Positions 8,444 through 17,694 of a DNA stretch of 64,000 bases are shown here, piece by piece. The DNA is from Cryobacterium breve (GTDB lineage Bacteria > Actinomycetota > Actinomycetes > Actinomycetales > Microbacteriaceae). A program made the position numbers and the translations under genes. Numbering within the stretch: the stretch's first letter is position 1; every line of letters starts with the position of its first letter. The notes under the pieces are model-generated. The model had not been told where the DNA came from. It saw only the letters and a program-made list of their open reading frames with translations, and did not search any database. The stretch lies in NCBI RefSeq assembly GCF_027594785.1, contig NZ_CP075584.1:3844001-3908000 (forward strand), written 5' to 3'.

Positions 8444-9895
8444 ATGACGAATCACACCTCCCCGGCGTCCGACGCCGACTGGTCGGAGCGCGACGGCCAC
8501 CTCGTGCTCGGTGCGATGGTGCGCACCCTGGGGTCCTTCCCGTCCGGGTGGCGCTATCCCGGTGCGCACAACGACCCGTCGACCGATCCCCGTGCGCTCA
8601 AGCGGCTCGCGCTCGCCGCGGAGAAGGCCGGCCTCGACTACCTGTTCCTCGGCGACTGGCTCGCCACGGATCCGGAGCTCGAGTTCTCCGACCCACACCT
8701 GCTCTCCCGCATCGACTCGATGAGCACCGCGGCCTACCTCGCCGCGATCACGCGACGGATCGGTCTGGTCGGAACCGTGGAGGCCGCCCACTCCGAGCCA
8801 TACGCGACGGCCAGGGCCGCTGCGTCGATCGACCGGCTCAGCGGAGGGCGCTTCGGGCTGAACCTCACCGTCGGCGCCGATGCGAAGGTCGAGGCGAATT
8901 TCGGGCCGCCCGGGGCCCGCTCCCAGCTCGATCGCTTCGAGGTGGCCGACGAGTACGTCGCCGTGCTTCGCGGTCTCTGGGATACCTGGGGTGAAGACGC
9001 GTTCACGAGGAACGTGGCGACCGCGGCCATCATCGACCGGTCCAGGGTCACGCCCCTTGACCACGTCGGGCCGGCCTTCGAGGTGGCCGGTCCGCTCAAC
9101 GTGCAGCGCCCCGTTCAGGGCCATGTCCCACTCGTCCACGCCGGTACCTCGCGTCGCGCCCAGCAGTTCGCGGCCGAGCAAGCCGACATCTACGTGGTCG
9201 CGCCGACGAGTCTGGGCGACGCCGCCGAGTTCTACCACGAGACCAAGGCGAGGGTCGAGGAGGCCGGCCGTGCGGCATCCGCCCTGACCATCGTGGCCCT
9301 CGTCCTCCCGATCGTCGGCGAGACGCGAGCGGATGCCTGGGCCGTCTACGACAGGCTCGTCGAGTTGTTCCCCATCGACGACGGGACCCCGGAATCGGCG
9401 AAACTCGACCTGCCCGGCAACCGGAACATCCGGCACCTGCGCCAGATCATCGGGCTTCCGCTCGTCGAGCGACGCTTCGACGAGGCCGTCACGCCCGGCA
9501 CCGCGAGCCGCTTCACGGCGGCGGGCGACCGCCTCGTCGACCTGGTCACCCGCCGGTCCGGTCGCACCATCGGCGGCACGCGGCCGGTCACCTACCGGCA
9601 CCTCCTCGTCGCCCACCTGATCAGGTCCCCGATCGTCGTCGGGTCGCCAGCCGACATCGCCGACCACCTCGAAACCTGGTTCCGGGCGAGCGCGGTCGAC
9701 GGCTTCAACGTTCTGAACGCCTTCCTGCACGAACAGTTCGAGACCTTCGCCCGTCTCGTCGTGCCCGAACTCCGCAGCCGGGGGCTCGTCAGGGACGAGT
9801 ACGAGGCCGTCACGCTCCGCGGTCACCTCCGATCCCCGCTGCACGGCACGCCCGTACCGCCGCTCGCCGCGGCGCACCTCACCCGCACCGACTGA
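8444..9895 (+). CDS. NtaA/SnaA/DszA-family FMNH2-dependent monooxygenase
   Basis: A 483-residue class C flavin monooxygenase of the luciferase-like superfamily, long branch (nitrilotriacetate, pristinamycin, dibenzothiophene-sulfone, CmoJ/YxeK S-alkylcysteine enzymes). Characteristic segments are LAAEKAGLDYLFLGDWLA near residue 55, the AAASIDRLSGGRFGLNLTVG flavin/substrate region, DEYVAVLRGLWDTWG, and PLVHAGTSRRAQQFAAEQAD. It needs reduced FMN from a partner reductase, which is encoded next (gap of ten bases). TAGCGT (8432-8437) ends six bases before the ATG and there is no Shine-Dalgarno, so a leaderless transcript is likely. With the ABC importer and GNAT nearby, oxidative cleavage of an imported organosulfur compound is the best guess. 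Confidence 0.85.
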   Translation: MTNHTSPASDADWSERDGHLVLGAMVRTLGSFPSGWRYPGAHNDPSTDPRALKRLALAAEKAGLDYLFLGDWLATDPELEFSDPHLLSRIDSMSTAAYLAAITRRIGLVGTVEAAHSEPYATARAAASIDRLSGGRFGLNLTVGADAKVEANFGPPGARSQLDRFEVADEYVAVLRGLWDTWGEDAFTRNVATAAIIDRSRVTPLDHVGPAFEVAGPLNVQRPVQGHVPLVHAGTSRRAQQFAAEQADIYVVAPTSLGDAAEFYHETKARVEEAGRAASALTIVALVLPIVGETRADAWAVYDRLVELFPIDDGTPESAKLDLPGNRNIRHLRQIIGLPLVERRFDEAVTPGTASRFTAAGDRLVDLVTRRSGRTIGGTRPVTYRHLLVAHLIRSPIVVGSPADIADHLETWFRASAVDGFNVLNAFLHEQFETFARLVVPELRSRGLVRDEYEAVTLRGHLRSPLHGTPVPPLAAAHLTRTD

Positions 9896-9905
9896 AGGAC
9901 GACCC

Positions 9906-10532
9906 ATGACCGAATCACCCCTGACCGAGGCATCCGCCGTGACGCCTGCCGAGACGCCGACCGAGGCACCGACCAGGCCGCTCCGCGTCGTCGCCGTGTC
10001 CGGCAGTCTGCACGCACCCTCGAAGACCACGGCGCTCCTCAAGGAGATCCTCGCCTCCGTCGGACGGGAGCTCCCCATCGAGGCGCACCTCATCGGTGTG
10101 CACGAGATCGGCGAACGGTTCGCCGGCGCGCTGCGGCGAGACCAGCTCCCCGCGAGCGTGGAGGCCGAACTCGCCCGGATCGAAGGCGCCGACCTGCTCA
10201 TCGTCGCGAGCCCGGTCTACCGAGCGTCATTCACCGGACTGTTCAAGCACCTCTTCGACTTTGTCGACCAGTACGCCCTCGTCGACAAGCCGGTGCTGCT
10301 CGCGGCCACCGGGGGCAGCGACCGCCATGCCCTGATCATCGAGCACCAGCTGCGCCCCCTGTTCGGATTCTTTCAGGCGCTCACCCTCCCGATCGGCGTC
10401 TATGCGAAGGACTCCGACTTCACCTCCTATCAGGTGTCTAGTCTCGACCTGCAGGAACGCATCGATCTCGCAGTCACGCGCGCCCTGCCCCTGATCCGCA
10501 GCACGCACAAGAGCCTCGAAGCGGCCAGGTGA
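9906..10532 (+). CDS. NAD(P)H-dependent FMN reductase (MsuE type)
   Basis: A 208-residue flavodoxin-like reductase. The phosphate-binding loop is VVAVSGSLHAPSKTTALL near residue 28. The isoalloxazine-contacting ASPVYRASFTGLFKHLFDFV (about residues 102-121) and the LLAATGGSDRHALIIEHQLR segment are typical of MsuE/SsuE-like enzymes that feed FMNH2 to two-component monooxygenases. A disordered Thr/Pro/Ala-rich N-terminus of about 25 residues precedes the fold. It starts just after the NtaA-type monooxygenase stop and is very probably co-transcribed with it. Confidence 0.85.
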   Translation: MTESPLTEASAVTPAETPTEAPTRPLRVVAVSGSLHAPSKTTALLKEILASVGRELPIEAHLIGVHEIGERFAGALRRDQLPASVEAELARIEGADLLIVASPVYRASFTGLFKHLFDFVDQYALVDKPVLLAATGGSDRHALIIEHQLRPLFGFFQALTLPIGVYAKDSDFTSYQVSSLDLQERIDLAVTRALPLIRSTHKSLEAAR

Positions 10533-10614
10533 CCCTGGAGCCTGTCACGCTGCTTTACCTTTCATGACCTGCCCGATTCCTGAACCGGGTGGCCCTGACG
10601 CTAGATTGCCGGAC

Positions 10615-11679
10615 ATGACCTCCACAGCTTCCGGTGCCACCAACGCGCCGCGCCCGTTCCGTCTCGGCTTCCTCGCGTTCGTCGAGCACGGTGGCGTCGC
10701 GGGCGCCTCGTCCCAAGGCCTGCAGGACGGCATCGACCTGTTCCGGCACGCGGACGAGCTCGGCTTCGACACTGGGTGGGTGCGGCACCGGCACCTCGAG
10801 AAGTATCTTTCTTCTCCGCTCACCTTCCTCTCGGTCGTCGCCCAGCACACCGAGGGCATCAGGCTCGGCACCTCCGTGACCCCGTTGCGGTTCGAGAACC
10901 CGGTGCGACTCGCCGAGGAGGCGGCCACCGCCGACCTCCTCACGAAGGGGCGCCTCGAGGTGGGGCTGAGTTCCGGCTACGCCCAGTCGGAGGGCATCTT
11001 CGGCCCCGTCTACGGTGCCATCACGGGCTCGCTCCGAGAAGAAGCGGATGCCCGGCTCGCCTCCTTCCGGTCGGCACTCCGCGGCGACACGCTCGCCGTC
11101 GCCGACGCGAGCTTCCCCGCCTTCCCGGCAGGCACGCCGCTCACCGCCCAGCCCCTCAGCCCGACCCTCTCCGACCGCCTCTACTACGGCGCAGGCGCAA
11201 CACCGAGCGCGGTGCGCACCGGCAAGCAGGGTCTCCGCCTGCAGCTCTCGACCCTCAACACGGAACCCAGCGAACTCTCCTTCGAGGAGGCCCAGCTCGA
11301 GTCGATCACCGCGTACCGTGCCGCCCACGCCTCGGTCACCGACCGGCCGTCCTACGCACTTGTCGGGCGTCAGGTGCTGCCGATCCTTGGCAAGGACGAC
11401 GCCGAGGAGTTCGCCTGGCTCATTGAGCGCGACGAGGAGCGGCAGCGCGCATACGGCACCCCGGGAGCCGCCCTGCCGTTCCAGTTCGGCAAGGTGCCCT
11501 CCGGCGACCCCGACGACATCATCGAGGCCCTCCTCGCCGATGTCGCCTTCCGCGGTTCCGACGAGCTCGTAATCGCGCTGCCGTTCGACCACCCGCCGGC
11601 GGGGCTGCACCGCATCCTCACGGCCGTGGCCGAGCGCATCGCCCCGGCCCTCGGGTGGACGCCCGGCACCACCGCCTGA
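10615..11679 (+). CDS. Luciferase-like (LLM) flavin-dependent oxidoreductase
   Basis: A 354-residue short-branch LLM protein. It shows the TIM-barrel opening FRLGFLAFVEHGG, then LFRHADELGFDTGWVRHRHL, the LGTSVTPLRFENPVRLAEEA segment and KGRLEVGLSSGYAQSEGIFG, all placed as in alkanal/alkanesulfonate monooxygenase relatives. The likely cofactor is FMN reduced by the upstream reductase. TAGATT (10602-10607) ends seven bases before this ATG with no Shine-Dalgarno, so it probably has its own leaderless promoter. It is followed by the divergently functioning PadR/MFS pair, which looks like a separate unit. The substrate is unknown. Confidence 0.82.
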   Translation: MTSTASGATNAPRPFRLGFLAFVEHGGVAGASSQGLQDGIDLFRHADELGFDTGWVRHRHLEKYLSSPLTFLSVVAQHTEGIRLGTSVTPLRFENPVRLAEEAATADLLTKGRLEVGLSSGYAQSEGIFGPVYGAITGSLREEADARLASFRSALRGDTLAVADASFPAFPAGTPLTAQPLSPTLSDRLYYGAGATPSAVRTGKQGLRLQLSTLNTEPSELSFEEAQLESITAYRAAHASVTDRPSYALVGRQVLPILGKDDAEEFAWLIERDEERQRAYGTPGAALPFQFGKVPSGDPDDIIEALLADVAFRGSDELVIALPFDHPPAGLHRILTAVAERIAPALGWTPGTTA

Positions 11680-11707
11680 CCCAGGTCGCGATCCCAACTT
11701 GGACACC

Positions 11708-11721
11708 ATGACATAGGTCAT
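11708..11721. promoter_or_regulatory. Putative PadR operator
   Basis: A perfect dyad ATGAC-ATAG-GTCAT lies just ahead of the padR-like gene and overlaps its likely -10 (CATACT, 11719-11724, six bases before the ATG). PadR proteins usually bind such ATG/CAT dyads in their own promoter, so autorepression is inferred. Confidence 0.5.
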
Positions 11722-11730
11722 ACTGGACTA

Positions 11731-12261
11731 ATGGTCTTCGACATCATCGTCCTGAGCGCCCTGCGCTCGAGCCCCGCCCACGGGTACGAACTGAAACGCC
11801 GTGTGCAGCGGCCGAGCTTCGCAGCGCTGAGCAACAACTCGCTCTACCCTGCCCTGCACCGCTTCGAGAAGGCGGGCGCCGTCACGCACGCCGTCGCCGC
11901 CCAGGACGGACGTCCCTCCCGCAAGGTCTACACGATCACCGAGCTCGGTCGCGGACTCTTCCACGATCTCATCTCGACCCTGCCTGACGCCCTCGCTGGC
12001 AACGAAGAGGAATTCCTGATCCGGCTTGGCTTCTTCGACGAGGTGTCCTCTCGGGACCGAGCCGCCATTCTGGCGGCCCGCGCGGCGGCCCTCGACGAGA
12101 AGATCGCCCAGGTCGCCGCCCTCATCGCGACCCGACCGGAGCGCGAGGGCACGGACTGGCCGAGCGTGAGCATGGAGCACCTGCTGTCGACCCTTCATCA
12201 CGAGCGGGAATGGGTCACCGGACTGATGGATGACGAAGAGGGCACGGGCCATGTCGACTGA
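11731..12261 (+). CDS. PadR-family transcriptional regulator
   Basis: 176 residues. The N-terminal winged helix is plain: IIVLSALRSSPAHGYELKRR, then SNNSLYPALHRFEKAGAV, a recognition helix followed by the wing QDGRPSRKVYTITELGR. The C-terminal half (about residues 95-165) is the helical dimerisation arm of the PadR-s2 type. Its stop overlaps the MFS pump start by eleven bases, so the two are co-transcribed. The usual arrangement is a repressor released by a compound that the pump exports. Confidence 0.87.
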   Translation: MVFDIIVLSALRSSPAHGYELKRRVQRPSFAALSNNSLYPALHRFEKAGAVTHAVAAQDGRPSRKVYTITELGRGLFHDLISTLPDALAGNEEEFLIRLGFFDEVSSRDRAAILAARAAALDEKIAQVAALIATRPEREGTDWPSVSMEHLLSTLHHEREWVTGLMDDEEGTGHVD

Positions 12262-13681
12262 GACCGTTCCGTCCGCCGGAGCAGCGTCCGATCGGGTCGG
12301 CCTCGGTGCCGTCGCCCGGTACGGCCTCCTGGTCGGGCCGCTCCTGAGCATGATCGACTCAAGCATTGTCAACGTCGCCGTCCCGGACATCGGCCGGGAA
12401 CTCAACGCGCCGCTCAACGAGGTGCAATGGGTCGTCAGCGGCTATCTGCTCGCACTCGGTGTCGCTCTCGCGGTCACGGCGTACGCGGCCAAGCGATTCG
12501 GCACCATGCGTGTCTACACGATCAGCATGATCCTCTTCGTGCTCGTTTCCGCGGCGTGCGCGGTCGCGCCCGACATCGGCTCCCTCATTGCGTTCCGCGC
12601 CGTCCAGGGCTTCGTCGGAGCGCCGCTCGTGCCACTGGCCCTGAGTATCCTGCTCGGCAAGGACGGCATCGGCGGCGGCACCATCCCGATCTCCGCTGCG
12701 CTCACGCTCTTCCTCGCGCCCGCGCTCGGGCCGACCCTCGGCGGCCTCCTGATCGGTGCCGGCGGGTGGCGCTGGATCTTCCTGGTCAACGTGCCGGTCG
12801 GCATCGTCGGCCTGCTCCTGCTGTTGCGGGTGCCCAAGCACCTGGGCGCCCCGCCGAACGCTTCGATCCGCTTCGACCCGCTCGGGTTCACCCTGCTCGC
12901 CGCCGGCCTCACCGGCGCGCTCTTCGGGGCGACCGAGGGTTCAGCCAAGGGCTGGGGCGAACCGATCTCGTACCTGCCGCTCGGAATCGGGATCGTCCTG
13001 CTGGTGCTCTACACGTTCTGGGCGCTGCACCGTCCGAATCCGGCGGTCAACGTGCAGATGTTCCGGCATCGAAACTCGGCCGTCGCCCTCGTGCTGCAGG
13101 TGCTCTGTTCCGTCGTGGCCTTCGGAACCGTCTTCCTCCTGCCCGTCTTCACGCAGTCCGTGCAAGGCTACTCGGCCATCGCGACGGGACTCGCCCTCCT
13201 GCCCCAGGGCATCATCATGGGCGTCGGCACCTACGTCGGCCAGAAGCTCTCCGGGCGCATCTCGCTCAGGCTGCTCGTCGTGTCCGGGTTCCTGATCCTC
13301 GCTGCGTCGAGCGTGTTCCTGCTCTTCCTCGAGCAAGGCACCCCGCTCTGGGTGACGGCGCTGATTTTGTCCGGACGCGCCATCGCAATCGGCTTCGTCA
13401 CGACGCCGCTGCTCATCGCGATGCTCGCACCCCTCCGAGAGGACGAACTGGCCGACGGAAACACCCTGTTCAACATCACCCAGCGGCTGGGCGGATCGAT
13501 CGGCGTCAGCATCCTCGGGTCCATCGTGGCCGGGGGAGCGACCCTCGAAGCGACCATCGACGCGTTCCACTTCGTCGGAGCCATCCTGATCGGGCTCGCC
13601 CTGATCGGGGCGGCCCTGGCCCTCTGGCTGACCCAGGGCAGGGACACGCCCGTGCCGCTCGTCAGCACCGTCGCCGAATAA
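12251..13681 (+). CDS. MFS multidrug transporter, DHA2 (EmrB/QacA) type
   Basis: 476 residues with about fourteen hydrophobic segments, the DHA2 layout. Motif D1-like residues LLSMIDSSIVNVAVPDIGR lie in segment 1, followed by LNEVQWVVSGYLLALGVALA in segment 2. RFGTMRVYTIS is the motif A loop and ALGPTLGGLLIGAGGWRWIF is the antiporter motif C followed by the conserved W-R-W-I-F. A proton-driven drug or metabolite exporter of the plasma membrane. The ATG at 12251 overlaps the padR-like 3' end; an upstream in-frame ATG would extend it by seven residues. Confidence 0.88.
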   Translation: MSTETVPSAGAASDRVGLGAVARYGLLVGPLLSMIDSSIVNVAVPDIGRELNAPLNEVQWVVSGYLLALGVALAVTAYAAKRFGTMRVYTISMILFVLVSAACAVAPDIGSLIAFRAVQGFVGAPLVPLALSILLGKDGIGGGTIPISAALTLFLAPALGPTLGGLLIGAGGWRWIFLVNVPVGIVGLLLLLRVPKHLGAPPNASIRFDPLGFTLLAAGLTGALFGATEGSAKGWGEPISYLPLGIGIVLLVLYTFWALHRPNPAVNVQMFRHRNSAVALVLQVLCSVVAFGTVFLLPVFTQSVQGYSAIATGLALLPQGIIMGVGTYVGQKLSGRISLRLLVVSGFLILAASSVFLLFLEQGTPLWVTALILSGRAIAIGFVTTPLLIAMLAPLREDELADGNTLFNITQRLGGSIGVSILGSIVAGGATLEATIDAFHFVGAILIGLALIGAALALWLTQGRDTPVPLVSTVAE

Positions 13682-13781
13682 CGTCGGACAGACTGCGTTC
13701 AGGTCCTAAATTCAAGATGAGAGACGTAAAATTATGTGAGTAAGTCTCGCATTCCTGTTCGATTCGAGGTAGAATCGGGGT

Positions 13782-15438
13782 ATGGCAGGAGCTTCGGATC
13801 CCCAGTCACACACCCCGCAGACGCCCGATTCCGGGGCCGCGGGAGATCAGTCCACCGTTGATGTCGAGTCGGCCCATCCGGTCGCCGTTGCCGAGGGTTT
13901 CGAGGGTGCGGAAGGGCTGGCCGGGTCGGTGCCGTCGGTGCATGCGGATGCTGTCGCCCGGCTCGTCGAGGCGCAGGCGGCTCTCGCAGAAGCCCTGGCC
14001 GCGATCCCGGTCGGACTGCTCAGTGACACCGAAGCGGTGAAGGCGCTCAGCACTGTGGAGGCGATCGGACGCAACGTTGATGCGGCCCGGGTGAACACCG
14101 CCACGGATGTGGACCGGCGGGCCCGGGTGCTCGGCCGGGAGGGTTTGGCGTGGCGCATGGGCTGCCGGGGCCCCTGGGATGTACTCACCCGGGTGACGCG
14201 GGTCTCGGCCCGGGAAGTGAAGCGCCGCATCAAGCTCGGGGACGCGGTGTTGCCCCGCCGGGCGGGCCTTGCGATGTTGCCGCCGTTGTTCCCGGTCGTC
14301 GGGGCCGCGCTGGCGGCGGGGGATATCGGTGTGGAGGCGGCCGAGCTGATCACCACGGGGCTCGGGGCGGTCAGTCACCGGGCGGTCCCGGCCGAGGTCG
14401 AGGTCGCCGAACGGGCCCTGGTCGCCACGGCGGCCGGGTGGATCACGCCCGAGACCGAGATCCTCGCCGGCGCCGGAGTCCCCGCGGCCGCGGACCTGAT
14501 CCGCGGCATGGTGATGCAATGGCAAGCCATCCTCGACCCCGACGGGATGCTCCCGCAGGAGGATCTCTTTGAGGCGAAGTCGAACATCGGCTTCGGCCAA
14601 TTGAAGAACGGCCTGTACCCGGTCAAGGGTGGGGTCACACCGGAGCCTGTTCGGGATGATGAACACCCTCTTTGACGCCTTTCTGAGCTTCCATTCCCGG
14701 CCCGCGTTCCCCACCGAGGAGGAGCAGGCGCTGATGGACTCCGGGCAGATGATCCCCGGCGCCGAGACCTCTGGCGAGGCTAGTACGGGCCCAGAGCTGG
14801 ATGTGACCGAGGCCGAACTGCGAGAACGCCGCGCGGACACCCGCACGGGCGGGGAGAAACGCGCCGACATCCTTCGGGCCCTGTTCGAGCACGCCGCCCG
14901 GGACGAAGACACCCCGTCGATGGGCGGGTCAGCCCCGACCGTGATGGTTCACGTGAACGCCGCCGACCTCGCGAGCGGCGTCGGCGTCGGGTGGATCGAC
15001 GGCGTCGAGGCCCCGGTGTCGCTCAAGACCGTGCATCAGCGGATCTGCGACGGCGGCTTCCAAGGCGTCCTGTTCGGGGAGAACAACCAGGTCCTCAAAC
15101 TCGGTCCAGAGCGACGGTACTTCAACCGGGCGCAGCGCCGGGCGATCACCGCCCGCGACGGCGGCTGCATCATCCCCGGCTGCAAAGCCCCCGCACACTG
15201 GGCCGAAGTGCACCACGTGAAGCCGTGGGCGAAGGACGGACCCACCACGGTCGACAACGGTGTCCTACTCTGTTGGTTCCATCACCACACGATCGACACC
15301 TCCGGGTGGGAGATCCGCATGGTGAACGGCTCACCACAAGTGCGCGCTCCCGGGCTCATCGATCCCCAGCGACTCTGGCGGCCACCGAACAGGCACCGCG
15401 CCCATCAGGTGCTTACCGGGCCACCCAACCGCGACTGA
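13782..15438 (+). CDS. DUF222 / HNH endonuclease protein (frameshift near 14646)
   Basis: A typical actinobacterial DUF222-HNH protein of about 551 residues after repair. The helical DUF222 region runs from about residue 45, with [16 protein letters not shown] near residue 220. The HNH nuclease is at the C-terminus: [40 protein letters not shown] and CWFHHHTID carry the two Cys pairs and the His-Asn-His residues. The frame changes at 14646 (GAGCCTGTTC; GAGCTGTTC would read E-L-F-G), where one extra C breaks it. Multi-copy DUF222 genes are common in this group and their role is unknown. TAGAAT (13770-13775) ends six bases before the ATG, which predicts a leaderless mRNA. Confidence 0.85.
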
Positions 15439-15610
15439 CCGGGACTGCGCAGCGGAAGCCCACATGGCTCATCCCCGTGTCGATCGGTGGCGGTCGTCTG
15501 GCCGAGGGCCGGTACCGCAGGCAGTAGCTGTTCGCACACAGGAAAGACCCGCCCTTGACGACCTTGCGCGGTACGGCGAACTGGGGCTGAGCCGGATCGA
15601 GGCTTTCCTC
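15413..15610 (-). pseudogene. Remnant of a formylglycine-generating (sulfatase-modifying) enzyme
   Basis: Sixty-five codons between an in-frame TAG and a TAA, without a start codon, read [20 protein letters not shown] and then [11 protein letters not shown]. This is the conserved C-terminus of SUMF1-type enzymes, including the active-site Cys pair (C-A-N-S-Y-C) and the terminal GFRC. The upstream 200-plus residues of the enzyme are absent, so this is a truncated relic. Its end overlaps the HNH gene by 26 bases on the opposite strand. Confidence 0.75.
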
Positions 15611-15676
15611 CTAGGTGCAGCAGCCTGAGCCGGAATCAGCGTTCGTCCGGTTTGTCCACCCCGAATGGGGGAGGTG

Positions 15677-16658
15677 CTAGTCGACGGCGCGCTCGATCCC
15701 AGCCGCGGCATAGATGGCATCGATCGCCGTCATATTCCCGAGGGAATCGTCCCCCTCCGTGAGGAGCGGTTCACCGCTCGCGAGGCCGCGCACGACCGCA
15801 TCAAGCTGGTGATCGTAGGTCTCGTTGCCGCGCACCGTGAGCCAGCTCTCGATTCCCCGGTTGACCTCGCGGATGCTGTGGCCGCGGGACGGGAAGACCA
15901 TGTTGTCGACGTGCACGCTGCCCTCGGTTCCGACGATGTCGAACGAGGCGTTGAGGAGAGTGCCTGCGATCATGCTGGACGAGACCCGGGCGGTGACCCC
16001 GGAGGGGAACAATAGCGCGGCATCCATGCTCATGTCGGCCCCCAGTGGATTCAGGGTGGCGACGGCGCTCGTGACGAGGGGTTCCTCACCCGTGAGCGCC
16101 CGCACCCAGTGCAGCGGGTAGCACCCGAGGTCCATCAACGAGCCACCGCCGAGGGCCGGGATGTGCCGGAGCGACGTCGGGTCGAAGGGGTTGCTGCCGG
16201 AGAACTCACCGCGCAGCGATACGAGCTCGCCCAGCCGGCCGGAGGCGACTATGGCGTCGAGTCTCGAGGCTGAGCGGGTGGTACCGGTCGTGGAATGCCT
16301 CGATGAGACGCTGGCCGGTCTCGGCGGCCACCCGGCGCATTCGCCCGGCCTCGGTGGCGTTCATCGCGAAGGGCTTTTCACACAGAACGTCTTTGCCGGC
16401 CTCGAGCGCTGCAATCGACCACTCGGCGTGCTCGGAGGGCGGCAGCGCGACGTAGACGAGGTCGATATCCGGGTCCGCCAGGAGTGCGCGATAGTCGCCA
16501 TATGATCGCTCGATGCCGTGTTCCAGTGCGTAGGCGGCGGCAGCGGATGCCCGGCGCGAGGCGACCGCGGCGATCACGACATCGGTGCGTCGCCGCGCCG
16601 GCCGGATGATCGCGGCCGGTGCGATGCCTGCGGCACCGAGGATTCCGATCCGGAGCAT
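15677..16658 (-). CDS. Gfo/Idh/MocA-family oxidoreductase (frameshift near 16262)
   Basis: An NAD(P)-dependent sugar or cyclitol dehydrogenase-like protein of about 327 residues. The Rossmann start is LRIGILGAAGIAPAAIIRPA, followed by VYVALPPSEHAEW and the catalytic-site EKP motif in GKDVLCEKPFAMNATEA (Lys of EKP). AFHDRYHPL then leads to the C-terminal substrate domain with GGGSLMDLGCYPLHWVRAL. After HPLSLE the frame slips by one base at about 16262 and resumes at LDAIVASGRLGELVSLRGEF. Substrate unknown. It is divergent from aroE, with about 130 bases between. Confidence 0.82.
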
Positions 16659-16785
16659 CAGCGCACCGACCCACGGGCCGCGGCACTGCGACGACTATTT
16701 GTTGCGTTTAGGGACATATTCGGGACACTACCATTGAGCAGCGGCCTGCCGCCGCATCTGTCGAAGAAACGAATCGGAGGGTCCC

Positions 16786-17694
16786 GTGCCTGAACCCGTT
16801 TCCCCGGCCGGCCGCCGTCGCCTCGCGGTTCTGGGGTCTCCGATCGGGCACTCACTGTCGCCGGTGCTCCATGCCACGGCCTACGGCCTGCTCGGCGTCC
16901 CGTTCGACTATTCCCGGGCCGAGGTCCGCACGGGGGAGTTGACCGCGTGGCTCGCCGCCCTCGACGACAGCTGGCTCGGACTGAGCCTCACGATGCCGCT
17001 CAAACGCGAGGTCCTCCCGCTGCTCGACACGACGTCGCCGCTCGTCGACGAACTCGGCGTCGCGAACACCGTGCTGTTCACCACCGACACCGCTACCGGC
17101 CGGCGCCGGTTGCACGGCTTCAACACCGACGTCGACGGCATCGTCCGCACGGTGACGGCGCTGGACCCGGCCTCCTCTGCCGTGATCCTCGGTGGCGGAG
17201 CGACGGCAGCCTCGGCGCTCTACGCGGCGCACGTGCTCGGCGCGGGGGAGATCACGGTCTACCTGCGCGATCCCGCCAGGGCCGCCGAACTGGTGGCGCT
17301 CGGCGACCGGCTCGGGGTCCCCGTGCAGCTTCGGCGGCTCGGCGAGCTCGCCGGCGCCGGACCGCTGCCCTTCGTGATCAGTACGCTACCGGGCGGGGTC
17401 GCCGATGGCCTCGACCTCCGGCCAGTGGGTGCCGGTTCCATTCTTTTCGACGTCGCATACGACCCCTGGCCGAGCCCGATAGCCGAGGGCTGGGCTGCCG
17501 CAGGCGGCGTCGTCTTCAGCGGCCTCGACATGCTCGTCGAGCAGGCGATCAGCCAGGTGCGCATCTTCACCGGCGGGGAACAGGACGAACCCGTGCCCGG
17601 TGAGGCGGGCATCCGTGCTGCCATGCGGGCCGCCGTCGGCCTTTCACCCCACCAGGCACCGGCCCAGGAGTTAGCAGGGGGCGAGGCATCGTGA
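16786..17694 (+). CDS. aroE: Shikimate dehydrogenase
   Basis: Catalyses NADPH-dependent reduction of 3-dehydroshikimate (or the reverse). A 302-residue protein with the shikimate-binding N-terminus AVLGSPIGHSLSPVLHATAY (both Ser of SLSP), the catalytic Lys in LTMPLKREVLPL, NTDVDGI with the conserved Asp, and the cofactor loop VILGGGATAASALYA. The C-terminal GLDMLVEQAISQ is also conserved. The 3' end is a little longer than usual. GGAGGG stands four bases before the GTG start. The stop overlaps the aroD start (GTGA), so the two genes are translationally coupled. Confidence 0.93.
   Translation: MPEPVSPAGRRRLAVLGSPIGHSLSPVLHATAYGLLGVPFDYSRAEVRTGELTAWLAALDDSWLGLSLTMPLKREVLPLLDTTSPLVDELGVANTVLFTTDTATGRRRLHGFNTDVDGIVRTVTALDPASSAVILGGGATAASALYAAHVLGAGEITVYLRDPARAAELVALGDRLGVPVQLRRLGELAGAGPLPFVISTLPGGVADGLDLRPVGAGSILFDVAYDPWPSPIAEGWAAAGGVVFSGLDMLVEQAISQVRIFTGGEQDEPVPGEAGIRAAMRAAVGLSPHQAPAQELAGGEAS

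Noticed and set aside
13782..15438. The HNH protein as a homing or mobile-element nuclease
   Set aside because: The DUF222-HNH layout is a common chromosomal family in actinomycetes, and no flanking repeats or interrupted host gene are visible.
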